From NCBI RefSeq assembly GCF_014904745.1, contig NZ_JACZCS010000004.1, forward strand, positions 62,001 to 126,000: a stretch of DNA of 64,000 bases, in the 5' to 3' direction. Under the pieces are notes generated by a model that saw nothing but the letters and a program-made list of their open reading frames with translations, ran no database searches and had not been told where the DNA came from. The DNA is from Oricola nitratireducens. GTDB lineage: Bacteria; Pseudomonadota; Alphaproteobacteria; Rhizobiales; Rhizobiaceae. Shown in pieces: positions 1 through 8,589 of the stretch (the stretch's first letter is position 1; the number at the start of each line of letters is the position of its first letter). A program made the position numbers and the translations under genes.

Positions 1-1
1 C

Positions 2-289
2 CGGCAGAGCTGGTGGCGCGCGCCGGTGATCTCGTCGGTCGCCGGTTCGGTGATCGACACGGCGATCTTCTTCTCCATCGCATTTGCCGCCGTTTTCGCC
101 TTTGCCGGTCCGGGCGACGGGTTCGCCTCGGAAGCCGCGCCCTTGTTCGGTTCGCTCGGCGTCGAGGTCCCGCGCTGGGTGTCCTGGGCGGTCGGCGACC
201 TCTCGGTCAAGCTGCTGATTGCCGTGGTCGCGCTGATCCCCTACCGGCTGGTGATGGCGCGTTTCGGCCGGGGCTATGCTCCGGCCTGA
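2..289 (+). CDS. Queuosine precursor transporter, C-terminal part (YhhQ/QPTR family)
   Basis: The reading frame is open from the window edge, so the start is missing and only about 95 C-terminal residues remain. What is seen is a hydrophobic protein with two membrane segments. A run SSVAGSVIDTAIFFSIAF is followed by a W-x-x-W-A-x-G-D-L-x-V-K stretch and a final LIPYRL helix, which is typical of the end of YhhQ-type transporters. These inner-membrane proteins import queuine or preQ precursors for tRNA modification. The stop overlaps the 3' end of the convergent VOC gene by 16 bp. The family call is from remembered motif similarity on a fragment. Confidence 0.7.
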   Translation, partial: RQSWWRAPVISSVAGSVIDTAIFFSIAFAAVFAFAGPGDGFASEAAPLFGSLGVEVPRWVSWAVGDLSVKLLIAVVALIPYRLVMARFGRGYAPA

Positions 290-669
290 CCGGTTTCCGC
301 CGCGAAAGGATTGTCCTCGACCGGTTCGAGGATGGCGAAGACGTTGTTTTCCGTGTCCCTGAAGGTCACCAGATAGCCCACGCCGGGAATGAGAACCTTC
401 GGCACGACGATGGTTCCGCCCTCTTTCTCGATGCGCGCGGCATAGTCGTCGGCGGACGGGACCTCGATCGTCGGTGTCGCGGACTGCCAGGCTTCGCCGC
501 GTTTGGCGATGCCCGCGCCGACCGCAGCCGGGTCGTCGGACGTGCTCACCAGCCAGTAGGGGATCGGCCCCTCGAGCTTGCGGATGTTCCAGCCGAACAC
601 GTTGCCGTAGAACCGGCTGGCGCGCTCGGGGTCGTCGGCGGCGATATCGATATGCACGAATTTCGGCAT
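274..669 (-). CDS. VOC family (glyoxalase/bleomycin-resistance-like) protein
   Basis: This 131-residue protein begins MPKFVHIDIAADDPERASRFY and contains one complete vicinal-oxygen-chelate fold, with the paired beta-alpha-beta-beta-beta pattern and a late TFRDTENNVFAILE strand usual in the family. The start at 669 is preferred because an AAGGAG ribosome binding site lies just upstream. The frame can be extended to 855, but that part has no family character. VOC enzymes are cytoplasmic metal-dependent lyases, dioxygenases or resistance proteins, and the substrate cannot be inferred. The gene overlaps the convergent transporter gene by 16 bp. Confidence 0.85.
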   Translation of the reverse strand: MPKFVHIDIAADDPERASRFYGNVFGWNIRKLEGPIPYWLVSTSDDPAAVGAGIAKRGEAWQSATPTIEVPSADDYAARIEKEGGTIVVPKVLIPGVGYLVTFRDTENNVFAILEPVEDNPFAAETGQAGA

Positions 670-858
670 GCCCTTCTCCTTCGCTCGTATTTCTTCATGA
701 AACCGCGCATGCGCGGCCGCCGCGATGACGGCCGTCAATGCCATGGTCCCGCGCAATGGACACGCTTCGGCCCGGACAGTACTATCCGGCCATCCAGCGC
801 AATTCCGCGGGCGACCCCGCGGAACGGTATGGGTACTGGCCGTTAAACGGGGCAATCA

Positions 859-1143
859 ATGACATTGATGGACGAAATCAACGCGCTGCGAAAAGACCTC
901 GACGAGGTGCGGCGCAAGCAGTCGAAAGCGGAACCAGGGGAACGGGCCGCGGATGCCGAAGCCGTGCCGCAAGCGGATGCCGGCATCGAACAGCCGGAAG
1001 GTCTCGATGCCCTGTTGGGCGCGGTCAACGCCGCGGTCGAGGACTTCAGCGAGGAGATCGAGAAGTATCCCCGCATCGCCGCCATGACCTCGCTCGCCGT
1101 GGGGCTGGCGCTTGGTTACGCCATCGGCCGACAGGTTCGCTAG
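859..1143 (+). CDS. DUF883/ElaB-like C-terminally membrane-anchored protein
   Basis: The 94-residue product has a charged, helical N-terminal two thirds (MDEINALRKDLDEVRRKQSK...). It ends in one glycine-rich membrane segment (MTSLAVGLALGYAIGRQVR). This layout matches the ElaB/YqjD/DUF883 group, small inner-membrane tail-anchored proteins, some of which bind ribosomes in stationary phase. An in-frame ATG at 868 is an alternative start. It lies 42 bp before another small membrane protein gene, and the two may be co-transcribed. Family assignment rests on architecture more than on a diagnostic motif. Confidence 0.65.
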   Translation: MTLMDEINALRKDLDEVRRKQSKAEPGERAADAEAVPQADAGIEQPEGLDALLGAVNAAVEDFSEEIEKYPRIAAMTSLAVGLALGYAIGRQVR

Positions 1144-1185
1144 TCAGGCTTCAACGTCCCATTCGCCGATACGAGGATTTCAACC

Positions 1186-1632
1186 ATGTCCACCGTGACT
1201 TCCGCCAAACTCTATGTCCGGATGGCGCTGCTGCGCCGCCGGGTGCTGCTTCGCCAGGCCATCAGCCGGGCGCTGGCCGGAGCGCTGGCCGTGGCCGCGC
1301 TGATCGTCGCGGCGGGGCTTGCGACCTACGCGCTCTATCTGGCGATCGTCCCGTCGCTCGGCCAACTCGGCGCGGTGCTGGTTCTGGCGGGCATCTATCT
1401 CGTCGTCGCAATCATCCTGCTCGCCTATACGCTGCACGAGCCGCATTCGCCGGAACTGGAGGCACTGGCCGAGATGGAGGCCGCGGCGCTGGAAACCGCC
1501 ACGGCCGAATCGCGCGACATCCTGCACGCATTTTCCGGGCACGGCATCTCCGGGCTTGGCAGCACCGTATCCGTCGGCCTCGCGATCCTCGGTGTGCTGC
1601 GCAAGCTCATGGGCGCAAAGAAGGAAGACTAG
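1186..1632 (+). CDS. Small membrane protein, holin-X/DUF1469-like
   Basis: The 148-residue protein has a basic N-terminus and two strong membrane helices, roughly residues 30-50 and 58-80. A cytoplasmic acidic/alanine-rich tail follows and ends GVLRKLMGAKKED. The pattern resembles the phage-holin-like or nutrient-deprivation-induced membrane proteins often paired with DUF883 proteins in rhizobia. No catalytic motif is present. The stop codon shares bases with the stop of the convergent AI-2E family gene (4-bp overlap). Function is not known. Confidence 0.6.
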   Translation: MSTVTSAKLYVRMALLRRRVLLRQAISRALAGALAVAALIVAAGLATYALYLAIVPSLGQLGAVLVLAGIYLVVAIILLAYTLHEPHSPELEALAEMEAAALETATAESRDILHAFSGHGISGLGSTVSVGLAILGVLRKLMGAKKED

Positions 1633-2795
1633 CGGATCGGCGGCGCGCGGTCGTCGGGCGCGGCCGGCGCCACCGTATCGTCCACCGCCCGGCCCGGCTG
1701 CCACATCTCGACCATCGCGATCGTCACGGTGACGAGGATCGGGCCGAGGAAGAAGCCTGCCATGCCGAACAGATACAGCCCTCCGAGCATCGATATGAAT
1801 GTCGGCACGGTGTGTAGCTTGAGCTGGTTGCCCATCAGGATCGGGCGCACGACATTGTCGATGCTGCCGACCACGACGCTCCCCCACAAGGCAAGGATAA
1901 CGGCTTTCGCCACGTTCCCGCTCAGGATCAACAGCGCCACCGCCGGAAGCCAGACGACAAACGCGCCCAGGAAGGGCATGATCGACAGGATTCCCATGAT
2001 CACGCCCCAGAAGAGCGGCGTCGGCAAGCCGAGAATCCAGAACATCACGCCGCCGAGGGCGCCCTGAATCGCGGCCACTGCCAGCGTTCCGTAGGCGGTC
2101 GCGTGGACCGCGTCGATGGCGCGCCGCGCGATCCGGTCGATCTCGTCATTGGGCAGCGGCAGCCAGTCGTGCATCAGCCTGACTGCCTTGTCGCGATCGC
2201 GCAGGAAGTAGAACAACAGGTAGAAACTGATGACGGTTTCGGTGATCTGGGCGATCGATCCGCGGACGAACACCGCGCCGATATTGCTCAGCCAGGCCGC
2301 CAGCGCCGACAGCATCGCCTGCAGATCGAACCGCTCGCTGATCCACCGTCCGACGGGGGCGATGGCCGGATGCGACGTCAGGAGGCGCTGCAGCTCGCCG
2401 TCAGCGATGCGGGACTGGACGGTCGCCACGCCCCGCGCGGCCTCGTCGAACAGCGTGTTGCCGAGGAACAGCAACAGCGGAACCACCACAAGCGCGATGG
2501 CGAATATGGAGACCATGGCGGCGAGACCGCGATGGGAAAGCATGCGCTCGATTCTTCTCTGGAGCGGGACGGCGAGGATCGCCATCACCAGCGCGCCGAT
2601 CAGCGCGCCGAGAAAGGGAGTCGCAATCCAGCCGCAGGCGAACAGCCCGGCGATCGTGATGACGGCGAGAAACGGCTTGCTCAGGTCGTTTTTCTCCATC
2701 CTGGCCACCAGTCTGGCTGGGGCGCTTTCCTCGTCCGGCTGGTTCATGGGCGGTGGCTTCCGGTTCGTTGGCGAGGCCATAAAACCGCGCAACAT
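1629..2795 (-). CDS. AI-2E family transporter (PerM-like)
   Basis: The protein is up to 388 residues long and highly hydrophobic. It has about seven to eight membrane segments, a cytoplasmic central helical region, and the family-typical FYLLFYFLRDRDKAVRLM and GIPxPLFWGVIMGILSIMPFLGA-like stretches. AI-2E/PerM proteins are inner-membrane exporters or permeases, and some move autoinducer-2 or Na+. The substrate here is unknown. In-frame ATG codons at 2780 and 2747 are equally plausible starts, since none has a strong ribosome binding site. The final residues overlap the stop of the neighbouring gene. Confidence 0.85.
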   Translation of the reverse strand: MLRGFMASPTNRKPPPMNQPDEESAPARLVARMEKNDLSKPFLAVITIAGLFACGWIATPFLGALIGALVMAILAVPLQRRIERMLSHRGLAAMVSIFAIALVVVPLLLFLGNTLFDEAARGVATVQSRIADGELQRLLTSHPAIAPVGRWISERFDLQAMLSALAAWLSNIGAVFVRGSIAQITETVISFYLLFYFLRDRDKAVRLMHDWLPLPNDEIDRIARRAIDAVHATAYGTLAVAAIQGALGGVMFWILGLPTPLFWGVIMGILSIMPFLGAFVVWLPAVALLILSGNVAKAVILALWGSVVVGSIDNVVRPILMGNQLKLHTVPTFISMLGGLYLFGMAGFFLGPILVTVTIAMVEMWQPGRAVDDTVAPAAPDDRAPPIR

Positions 2796-2816
2796 TCCGA
2801 TGCGCGTTGACGCGGG

Positions 2817-3845
2817 TCAACCCTGTTCGGGCATGTCGCCGACGAGACGGAATTCGAGCAGCAGATTGCGTTGCAGGATCGAGTGGTTGTCGTCGGAGAC
2901 GAGGGTCAGCCGCGGCGTGCCGTCCGGGTCGATCGAAATCGAGAGGCCTTCCATGTTGTCGATCTGGTAAAGCATGTTGGCTTCTAGAAGCACCTTGCCG
3001 TCGACGGTCGCGCCCTCGGCGATGTCTTTGCCCGGGATCCGGCGGATGCGCATTGCGACGCCGTCGATCATGTTGAAACGGCGCTCCAGGAGGATGAGAT
3101 CGCCATCGGGCAGGAACTGCCCGTCGGTGATGTCGAATTCGTCGGAGCGTTTGACCGAGAACTCGTAACTGCTACCGTCCGGCCAACGGACGAAGGCCAT
3201 CATGTTGCCGTTCTTGTCGAGACTGCGTTCGGTGACGCCCACCAGCGCGCCGGCTATCGGCAAACTGTTCGGCGCTACCGCTACGGTCTCGAATCCCTTG
3301 TTGTCGCGCAACTCATATATCGGCACCGGCGGCTTCTGTTCGCGCAGCAGGACCGGATGACCGTCTTTGGGAAGCTCGTATTCGGCAATGCGGTGTCTCT
3401 GCTCGAAGCTGACAAAAACGGTGCCGCCCGCAACCGTCATGCCTTCGGCGTCGGTTTTCCATTTGGCGATGCTTCCCGGCACCATTCGCCACATGCTCGC
3501 GCCCGAAAGGCCGGTCGGCCGGCCGGTCTTGTCGCGGTCGATGTGGCCGGCAAACCACAGGCCGGTGTCGGCAACGCCGAGAATGCGCGACCGGTCGGGA
3601 AAGACGTGCAGCGCCGACAGGGCGCCGAAATGACGCGACGAGGCCGTCATCTCCAGTCCGCCGGCGAATTCCAGCTCGCCGAAACGTTGCTGGTCGGTGC
3701 CGATGCGGAAATTCGTGATCGGGCTGCTCGTCACGGTCATGGGGATGATGTCCGGCGTGGCAACGGCGCCGGCGGCCGGGAACAGGGCGGCAACGCCAAA
3801 CGCGGCGACGGCGATACCGCGGATGACGGGAGCCGGCGTTTGCAC
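2817..3845 (-). CDS. Secreted esterase-like activity of phytase family protein
   Basis: The 342-residue product starts with a GTG codon two bases after the cobT stop. It begins with a signal peptide (VQTPAPVIRGIAVAAFGVAALFPAAGAVA). The body is a beta-propeller-like phytase/esterase domain with GLEMTASSRHFGALSALHVFP, DTGLWFAGHIDRD, a DAEGMTV motif and a C-terminal NMEGLSI stretch, as in the esterase-like-activity-of-phytase (PF13449) family. It should be periplasmic. Proximity to cobT suggests co-transcription, an arrangement recalled from other rhizobia. Its frame stays open far upstream antisense-free through cobT, but that part is only a shadow. The enzyme activity is inferred from the family name only. 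Confidence 0.8.
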   Translation of the reverse strand: MQTPAPVIRGIAVAAFGVAALFPAAGAVATPDIIPMTVTSSPITNFRIGTDQQRFGELEFAGGLEMTASSRHFGALSALHVFPDRSRILGVADTGLWFAGHIDRDKTGRPTGLSGASMWRMVPGSIAKWKTDAEGMTVAGGTVFVSFEQRHRIAEYELPKDGHPVLLREQKPPVPIYELRDNKGFETVAVAPNSLPIAGALVGVTERSLDKNGNMMAFVRWPDGSSYEFSVKRSDEFDITDGQFLPDGDLILLERRFNMIDGVAMRIRRIPGKDIAEGATVDGKVLLEANMLYQIDNMEGLSISIDPDGTPRLTLVSDDNHSILQRNLLLEFRLVGDMPEQG

Positions 3846-3847
3846 GC

Positions 3848-5746
3848 TCAGCTTGCCCTGCGCCGCTTGGTATCGCGCGCCTTCTGCTCCTCGAACAGCC
3901 CTGCAAGCTGTTCGGTCATGGCGCCGGCCAGTTCCTCGGCGTCGACGATGGTGACCGCGCGCCGATAATAGCGGGTGACGTCGTGGCCGATGCCGATGGC
4001 GAGCAGTTCGACGGCCGAGCGCGTCTCGATTTCCTCGATCACGGCGCGCAGATGGCGTTCGAGGTAATTGCCCGGATTGACCGACAGGGTCGAATCGTCG
4101 ACGGGCGCGCCGTCGGAGATCATCATCAGGATCTTGCGCTGCTCGGGCCGCGCCGCCAGCCGGCGGTAGGCCCATGTCAGCGCCTCGCCGTCGATGTTCT
4201 CCTTCAAGAGCCCCTCGCGCATCATCAGGCCGAGATTGCGGCGCGAGCGGCGCCAGGGGGCGTCGGCGCTCTTGTAGATGATGTGGCGCAGGTCGTTGAG
4301 GCGGCCGGGCTCGGCGGGCTTGCCGCCCTTCAGCCAGGCTTCGCGCGCCTGGCCGCCCTTCCAGGCGCGGGTCGTGAAGCCGAGGATCTCGACCTTGACG
4401 CCGCAGCGCTCCAGCGTGCGCGCCAGAATGTCGGCGCAGGTCGCGGCGACGGTGATCGGGCGGCCGCGCATCGAGCCGGAATTGTCGAGCAGCAGCGTGA
4501 CGACGGTGTCGCGGAAGGTCGTGTCGCGCTCGCGCTTGAAGGAAAGCGGCGCGAAAGTGCCGGCCATCTCGTCGATGATGATGCGCGGCAGGCGCGCGGG
4601 ATCGAGATAGCCTTCCTCGAGGTCGAAGTCCCAGGAGCGGTTCTGCTGCGCCATCAGGCGGCGCTGAAGCCGGTTGGCGAGACGGCCGACAACGCCCTGG
4701 AGATTGGCGAGCTGCTTGTCGAGAAAGGCGCGCAGGCGCTCGAGCTCGGCCTCGTCGCACAGTTCCTCGGCGGCGACCGTTTCGTCGAACTCGGTGGTGT
4801 AGACCTTGTAGTCGATGCCGGACAGGATGTCGTTGAAGGGCTGGTCGGGGCGGATCGCCTCGCCCGGCTCCTCGGTGTCGGCGTCCATGTCCTCCTGCAT
4901 GTCTTCCGACGTTGCCTGGGAGGCGTCCATCTCGCCCGCTTCGGGCTGTTCGCTCTCGGCCTGGCTTTCCTCGGTCTCGGACTGTTCGTCGCCGGTTTCG
5001 TCCTGGCTGCCGCCTTCGGTGTCCTCCTCGGCCTCCGGCTCCTCGCCTTCCTCGTCCTCGTTCTCGTCGGTCTCGTCGCCGTCCATCTCGTCGGCGAGCT
5101 CCATCGAGACGAGCATGTCGCGCACGGCGCGCGCGAAGGCGTTCTGGTCGTCGATGGAGGCTTCCAGATTGGCGAAGTCGCCGCCTGTCTTGTCGTCGAT
5201 CCAGTCGCGCCACAGATCGGCGACGGCGGAGGCGCCCGGCGGGGTCGGGCGGCCGGTCAGCCTTTCGCGCACGACCAGCGCGATGGCATCGGCAAGCGGC
5301 GCCTGGTCGCGTTCGGTGACGGTGGCGAGATTGGCGCGGGTGAACTTGTCGTCGATCATCGCCGTGATGTTGTCGCCGACGCCGGTCATGCGGCGCGCGC
5401 CGATCGCTTCCACGCGGGCCTGTTCGACCGCGTCGAAGACGGCGCGGGCGTCCGCGCCCTCGGGCGCCGTCGCCGCGTGGATACGCGGATTGTGGCAGGC
5501 GGTTCTCAGCGCCATGGAATCGCCGACGCCGCGGGTCACCATCACGTCGTTTTTCGAAATGCGCTTCGGCAGCTCGGGCAGGCGGGCATGCTTGCCGGCG
5601 AAGGCCGGCTTGTCGGCGGCGAAGACGACCTCGAGTTCAGGCTCGCCCGCCATGGCGCGCATGCAGGCCGTCACCGCGCGCTTGAAGGGCTCGGTGTCGA
5701 CCGGCTTGGCCGGCTTCTTGCGGATGTTGTCGCCGGGACCTGCCAT
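3848..5746 (-). CDS. cobT: Aerobic cobaltochelatase subunit CobT
   Basis: This 632-residue protein is the VWA-containing subunit of the ATP-dependent cobaltochelatase (CobN-CobS-CobT), which inserts Co2+ into hydrogenobyrinic acid a,c-diamide in aerobic cobalamin synthesis. It has an N-terminal CobT domain and a very acidic Glu/Asp/Gln linker at about residues 225-310. A C-terminal von Willebrand A domain follows, whose metal site DNSGSM begins at residue 421. Length is normal for the family. It follows cobS by 22 bp and precedes the esterase-like gene by 2 bases, so the three probably form one transcript. The large subunit CobN is not in the window. Confidence 0.97.
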   Translation of the reverse strand: MAGPGDNIRKKPAKPVDTEPFKRAVTACMRAMAGEPELEVVFAADKPAFAGKHARLPELPKRISKNDVMVTRGVGDSMALRTACHNPRIHAATAPEGADARAVFDAVEQARVEAIGARRMTGVGDNITAMIDDKFTRANLATVTERDQAPLADAIALVVRERLTGRPTPPGASAVADLWRDWIDDKTGGDFANLEASIDDQNAFARAVRDMLVSMELADEMDGDETDENEDEEGEEPEAEEDTEGGSQDETGDEQSETEESQAESEQPEAGEMDASQATSEDMQEDMDADTEEPGEAIRPDQPFNDILSGIDYKVYTTEFDETVAAEELCDEAELERLRAFLDKQLANLQGVVGRLANRLQRRLMAQQNRSWDFDLEEGYLDPARLPRIIIDEMAGTFAPLSFKRERDTTFRDTVVTLLLDNSGSMRGRPITVAATCADILARTLERCGVKVEILGFTTRAWKGGQAREAWLKGGKPAEPGRLNDLRHIIYKSADAPWRRSRRNLGLMMREGLLKENIDGEALTWAYRRLAARPEQRKILMMISDGAPVDDSTLSVNPGNYLERHLRAVIEEIETRSAVELLAIGIGHDVTRYYRRAVTIVDAEELAGAMTEQLAGLFEEQKARDTKRRRAS

Positions 5747-5768
5747 CGCCTTCTGCGCTGTCTGCCCC

Positions 5769-6755
5769 TTAGCTCAGCACGACGTTCGCGGCGCTTTCCG
5801 CCAGCTCTTCGCCGAAGCAGCGCTGGTAGAACTCGGCGACGAGCGTGCGTTCGAGATCGTCGCACTTGTTGAGGAAGGTCAGCCGGAAGGCGAAACCGAC
5901 GTCCTTGAAGATGTCGGCGTTCTCTGCCCAGGTCAGCACGGTACGCGGGCTCATGACGGTCGACAGGTCGCCGTTCATGAAGGCCTGGCGGGTCATGTCG
6001 GCAAGCCGAACCATGTTGTTGACGATCTCGCGGCCCTTGGCGTCCTGGTAATGCTTGGCCTTGGCCAGCACGATCTCGACTTCCTTGTCATGCGGCAGGT
6101 AGTTGAGCGTCGTGACGATGGACCAGCGGTCCATCTGCGCCTGGTTGATCTGCTGCGTGCCGTGATAGAGGCCGGTCGTGTCGCCGAGGCCGACGGTGTT
6201 GGCCGTGGCGAAGAGGCGGAAGGCCGGGTGCGGGCGGATGACGCGGCTCTGGTCGAGCAGCGTCAGGCGGCCCGACGATTCGAGCACGCGCTGGATCACG
6301 AACATCACGTCCGGGCGGCCGGCGTCGTATTCGTCGAAGACGAGCGCGACATTGTGCTGATAGGCCCAGGGCAGGATGCCGTCGCGGAATTCGGTGACCT
6401 GCTTGCCTTCATGGACGACGATGGCGTCCTTGCCGACGAGGTCGATACGGCTGACATGGCTGTCGAGGTTGATGCGCACGCAGGGCCAGTTCAGCCGCGC
6501 GGCGACCTGTTCGATATGGGTCGACTTGCCGGTGCCGTGATAGCCGGAGACCATGACGCGGCGGTTGTGGGCGAAGCCCGCGAGAATCGCCATCGTGGTC
6601 GCGCGGTCGAAAATATAGTCGGGATCGATTTCCGGCACATAGGCGTCGGCGCTGGAATAGGCGGGTACTTGCATGTCGACATCGATGCCGAACACCTCGC
6701 GGACATTGACCGTGGTGTCAGGCATGTTTGCGATGTCGATTTCCATCTTGTTCAT
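5769..6755 (-). CDS. cobS: Aerobic cobaltochelatase subunit CobS (AAA+ ATPase)
   Basis: The 328-residue AAA+ ATPase is the motor partner of CobT in cobalt insertion during B12 synthesis. Walker A is GYHGTGKST at residues 71-79, Walker B is LVFDEYD ending at residue 144, and a sensor-like [12 protein letters not shown] follows. The N-terminus ([15 protein letters not shown]) is characteristic of CobS. Length matches the family. It lies directly upstream of cobT and 61 bp downstream of the J-domain gene on the same strand, which is the usual rhizobial arrangement. Confidence 0.97.
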   Translation of the reverse strand: MNKMEIDIANMPDTTVNVREVFGIDVDMQVPAYSSADAYVPEIDPDYIFDRATTMAILAGFAHNRRVMVSGYHGTGKSTHIEQVAARLNWPCVRINLDSHVSRIDLVGKDAIVVHEGKQVTEFRDGILPWAYQHNVALVFDEYDAGRPDVMFVIQRVLESSGRLTLLDQSRVIRPHPAFRLFATANTVGLGDTTGLYHGTQQINQAQMDRWSIVTTLNYLPHDKEVEIVLAKAKHYQDAKGREIVNNMVRLADMTRQAFMNGDLSTVMSPRTVLTWAENADIFKDVGFAFRLTFLNKCDDLERTLVAEFYQRCFGEELAESAANVVLS

Positions 6756-6816
6756 TTTGCCTCCTCGATGCGGGCGGAGGCCGCATGCCGGGGTGTTTAC
6801 GGGATTGGATTCCGGA

Positions 6817-7434
6817 CTAGCACAGCCCGGCGGTTTTCAACAATTGGTAGGCTTGCACCACTTCGCGGAATCGTTCCTCGGAGGTGCGGTCGCCGCCATT
6901 TGCATCGGGATGGTGCTTCTTGACCAGTGCCTTGTACTGCGTCTTGATGTCCTCGGCGGAGGCCGAGGCCTTCAGGCCGAGCGTCGTCATGGCCTTGGCT
7001 TCCAGCGGCTTGAGCTTGCGGACCTGCTGCACCGCGGTGGCGCGCCAGTTGGGATCGCGCATGCGCATCGAGCGCGCCGAGCCGGACTTCATATCGGAGA
7101 AGACGGGCGCGGCCGTCGGGTCCTCGACATGGGCGGTGCCCATTTTCCAGGTCGGCCGGTTGCCGACGAGCGAATCCTTCTGGAACTTCGCGATCTCGTC
7201 GTCGCCGAGGCCCGAGAAGTAATTGTAGTTCTTGTTGTATTCGCGCACGTGGTCGATGCAGAAATTGAAATACTGCCCCTCGCGATCGCGGCCCGCCGGT
7301 GCCTTGTGGCCGCCGGGCTTCTCGCACCCGGCCCACTGGCAGGTTTGCGCGGCAGCCTCTTCTTGCTGCCGTTTCTTCTTTTTCCCGCCGGGATTGATCC
7401 GGATGGAATCGAAATATTTTGAATTGGTTTTCAT
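6817..7434 (-). CDS. J-domain (DnaJ-like) protein of the cobS/bolA neighbourhood
   Basis: The 205-residue protein has a basic N-terminus ([15 protein letters not shown]) and a cysteine cluster, C32 and C37 with C59-x-x-H62, that could bind a metal. A C-terminal J domain carries the HPD tripeptide at residues 175-177 ([12 protein letters not shown]). J domains stimulate the ATPase of Hsp70 (DnaK), so it is a likely co-chaperone with unknown client. It sits next to cobS and opposite bolA, a placement recalled as widely conserved in Rhizobiales. The ATG at 7434 is chosen because the frame upstream runs into the bolA leader; no strong ribosome binding site is visible. Confidence 0.88.
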   Translation of the reverse strand: MKTNSKYFDSIRINPGGKKKKRQQEEAAAQTCQWAGCEKPGGHKAPAGRDREGQYFNFCIDHVREYNKNYNYFSGLGDDEIAKFQKDSLVGNRPTWKMGTAHVEDPTAAPVFSDMKSGSARSMRMRDPNWRATAVQQVRKLKPLEAKAMTTLGLKASASAEDIKTQYKALVKKHHPDANGGDRTSEERFREVVQAYQLLKTAGLC

Positions 7435-7513
7435 TTGACCACGGTTATGGGGCGGCGATGCGCCACATACAAGCATTGACATCGGAAGATTTGACGCGGC
7501 AAAGCGTGCCTGC

Positions 7514-7532
7514 CGTCCTTACAAAAAGGACG
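7514..7532. promoter_or_regulatory. Inverted repeat between the J-domain gene and bolA
   Basis: Two 7-base arms, CGTCCTT and AAGGACG, are separated by ACAAA. The repeat lies in the 143-bp divergent interval, 46 bp before the bolA start. It may be an operator or a small hairpin in either leader. No regulator is assigned. Confidence 0.35.
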
Positions 7533-7577
7533 CATTGGTTTAGCCGTCAAACCGCATACTGGCAAGGTAAGAAGCAA

Positions 7578-7865
7578 ATGGGCCCGATTGAAGAACGCAT
7601 CGTGAAAAAAATCGAGGAGGCATTCGCGCCGGAGCGCCTCGCGGTGATCAACGAGAGCCACCTGCATGCCGGCCATCACGGCGGCGCGATGGACGGTTCC
7701 GGCGAAACGCATTTCCGCGTCCGCGTCGTCTCGGGCGCCTTTGCCGGCATGAGCCGGATCGAGCGCCACCGCATGCTCAACGAATTGCTCTCCGCCGAGA
7801 TCGCCGACGGCGTGCACGCGCTGGCGCTGGAGCCGGCCGCGCCGGGTGAAAACGTCCGCTGGTAG
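7578..7865 (+). CDS. bolA: BolA family transcriptional regulator / Fe-S trafficking protein
   Basis: The 95-residue protein is a single BolA fold (MGPIEERIVKKIEEAF..LxVxNESHxH..), with SHLHAGHHGG followed by ETHFRVRVVSGAF and RHRMLNELL. BolA proteins pair with monothiol glutaredoxins to bind a [2Fe-2S] cluster, and some bind DNA. The histidine-rich loop is the expected cluster ligand region. The start at 7578 is the family start, although the frame is open upstream to 7419. The gene is divergent from the J-domain gene and ends 4 bp before the convergent CYTH gene. Confidence 0.93.
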   Translation: MGPIEERIVKKIEEAFAPERLAVINESHLHAGHHGGAMDGSGETHFRVRVVSGAFAGMSRIERHRMLNELLSAEIADGVHALALEPAAPGENVRW

Positions 7866-7869
7866 GACG

Positions 7870-8481
7870 TCAGCGCCGGTCCGCCAGCATGGCGCGATAG
7901 GAGCGCGTTTGCAGCGCCCCGGCCCGGAGGCCGAGATCGGCGGCGAATGCCTCGATCTTCTCCGCCCAGCCAGCCAGGCTTTCCTCGTCGTCGGTCATGA
8001 TTGCCAGTTCGACGAAATCGCCAAGGCCGGGCACGCGGTCCAGCGTCAGGTGGAAATCGCCGAGAAACCAGATGTCGCGCTGCTTTGAAACGCGGTCGGC
8101 CTCGACGCAACCGAGCGCCGCCAGCATCGCCAGGGCCTTGTCGAAATCCTCCATGTCGGTGGCGATGCATTCGTCGGGCTGAGGTCCCTTGACGAACCAC
8201 AGCACGCGGCCCGACGGCTGCATCGAACGGATCACTTGCTGCTTTCCCAGCGCAGCGAGCCGGCCGTCCGGCCAGTCGAGGAAGACATCGGTCTCGCGAT
8301 TGCCGAGCGTGAAGGGAATGGCGCCATCAGCTTCGATCCGGACGGTGATCTCCGTCAGGTCGTCGACCGCGTATTTGCGCTCGACTTCGTAGCGTCCTTT
8401 GAAATGATCCCCTGGATCGGCGAGCATGCCCTTGCGGGCGAGGGCGGATGCGGGACTGGCTATCATTGTCTTTGCGTTCAT
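7870..8481 (-). CDS. CYTH-domain protein (class IV adenylyl cyclase / inorganic triphosphatase-like)
   Basis: A protein of about 203 residues contains the CYTH signature E-x-E-x-K as EVERK at residues 32-36. Further charged beta strands of the triphosphate tunnel follow (TVRIEADG, RVLWFVKGPQ, KQRDIWFLGDFHLTLDRV, FVELAI). Family members cleave or cyclise triphosphates such as CoaA-linked, thiamine or inorganic triphosphate, or make cAMP; which applies is unknown. Starts at 8427, 8538 or a TTG at 8571 are also possible, because no clear ribosome binding site decides. It lies about 110 bp after the glycan-synthase gene on the same strand and may be its last operon member. Confidence 0.8.
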   Translation of the reverse strand: MNAKTMIASPASALARKGMLADPGDHFKGRYEVERKYAVDDLTEITVRIEADGAIPFTLGNRETDVFLDWPDGRLAALGKQQVIRSMQPSGRVLWFVKGPQPDECIATDMEDFDKALAMLAALGCVEADRVSKQRDIWFLGDFHLTLDRVPGLGDFVELAIMTDDEESLAGWAEKIEAFAADLGLRAGALQTRSYRAMLADRR

Positions 8482-8589
8482 TGCTCGTGCGGTTCGCAGA
8501 ACCGGAGGTGTCTTTGGCCGGAAGCCGGATCGCTGCATCGGCGGTATCCGATATGCAAGGCAAAAGAACAACGGTTATCGAACCGCGCT

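Noticed and set aside
2817-5213. A 798-codon minus-strand open frame ending with the esterase-like protein
   Set aside because: The upstream part is a shifted shadow of cobT; the signal peptide marks the true start at 3845.
3983-5872. A long plus-strand open frame opposite cobT
   Set aside because: It mirrors the acidic linker and VWA region of cobT in a GC-rich sequence and has no family motif.
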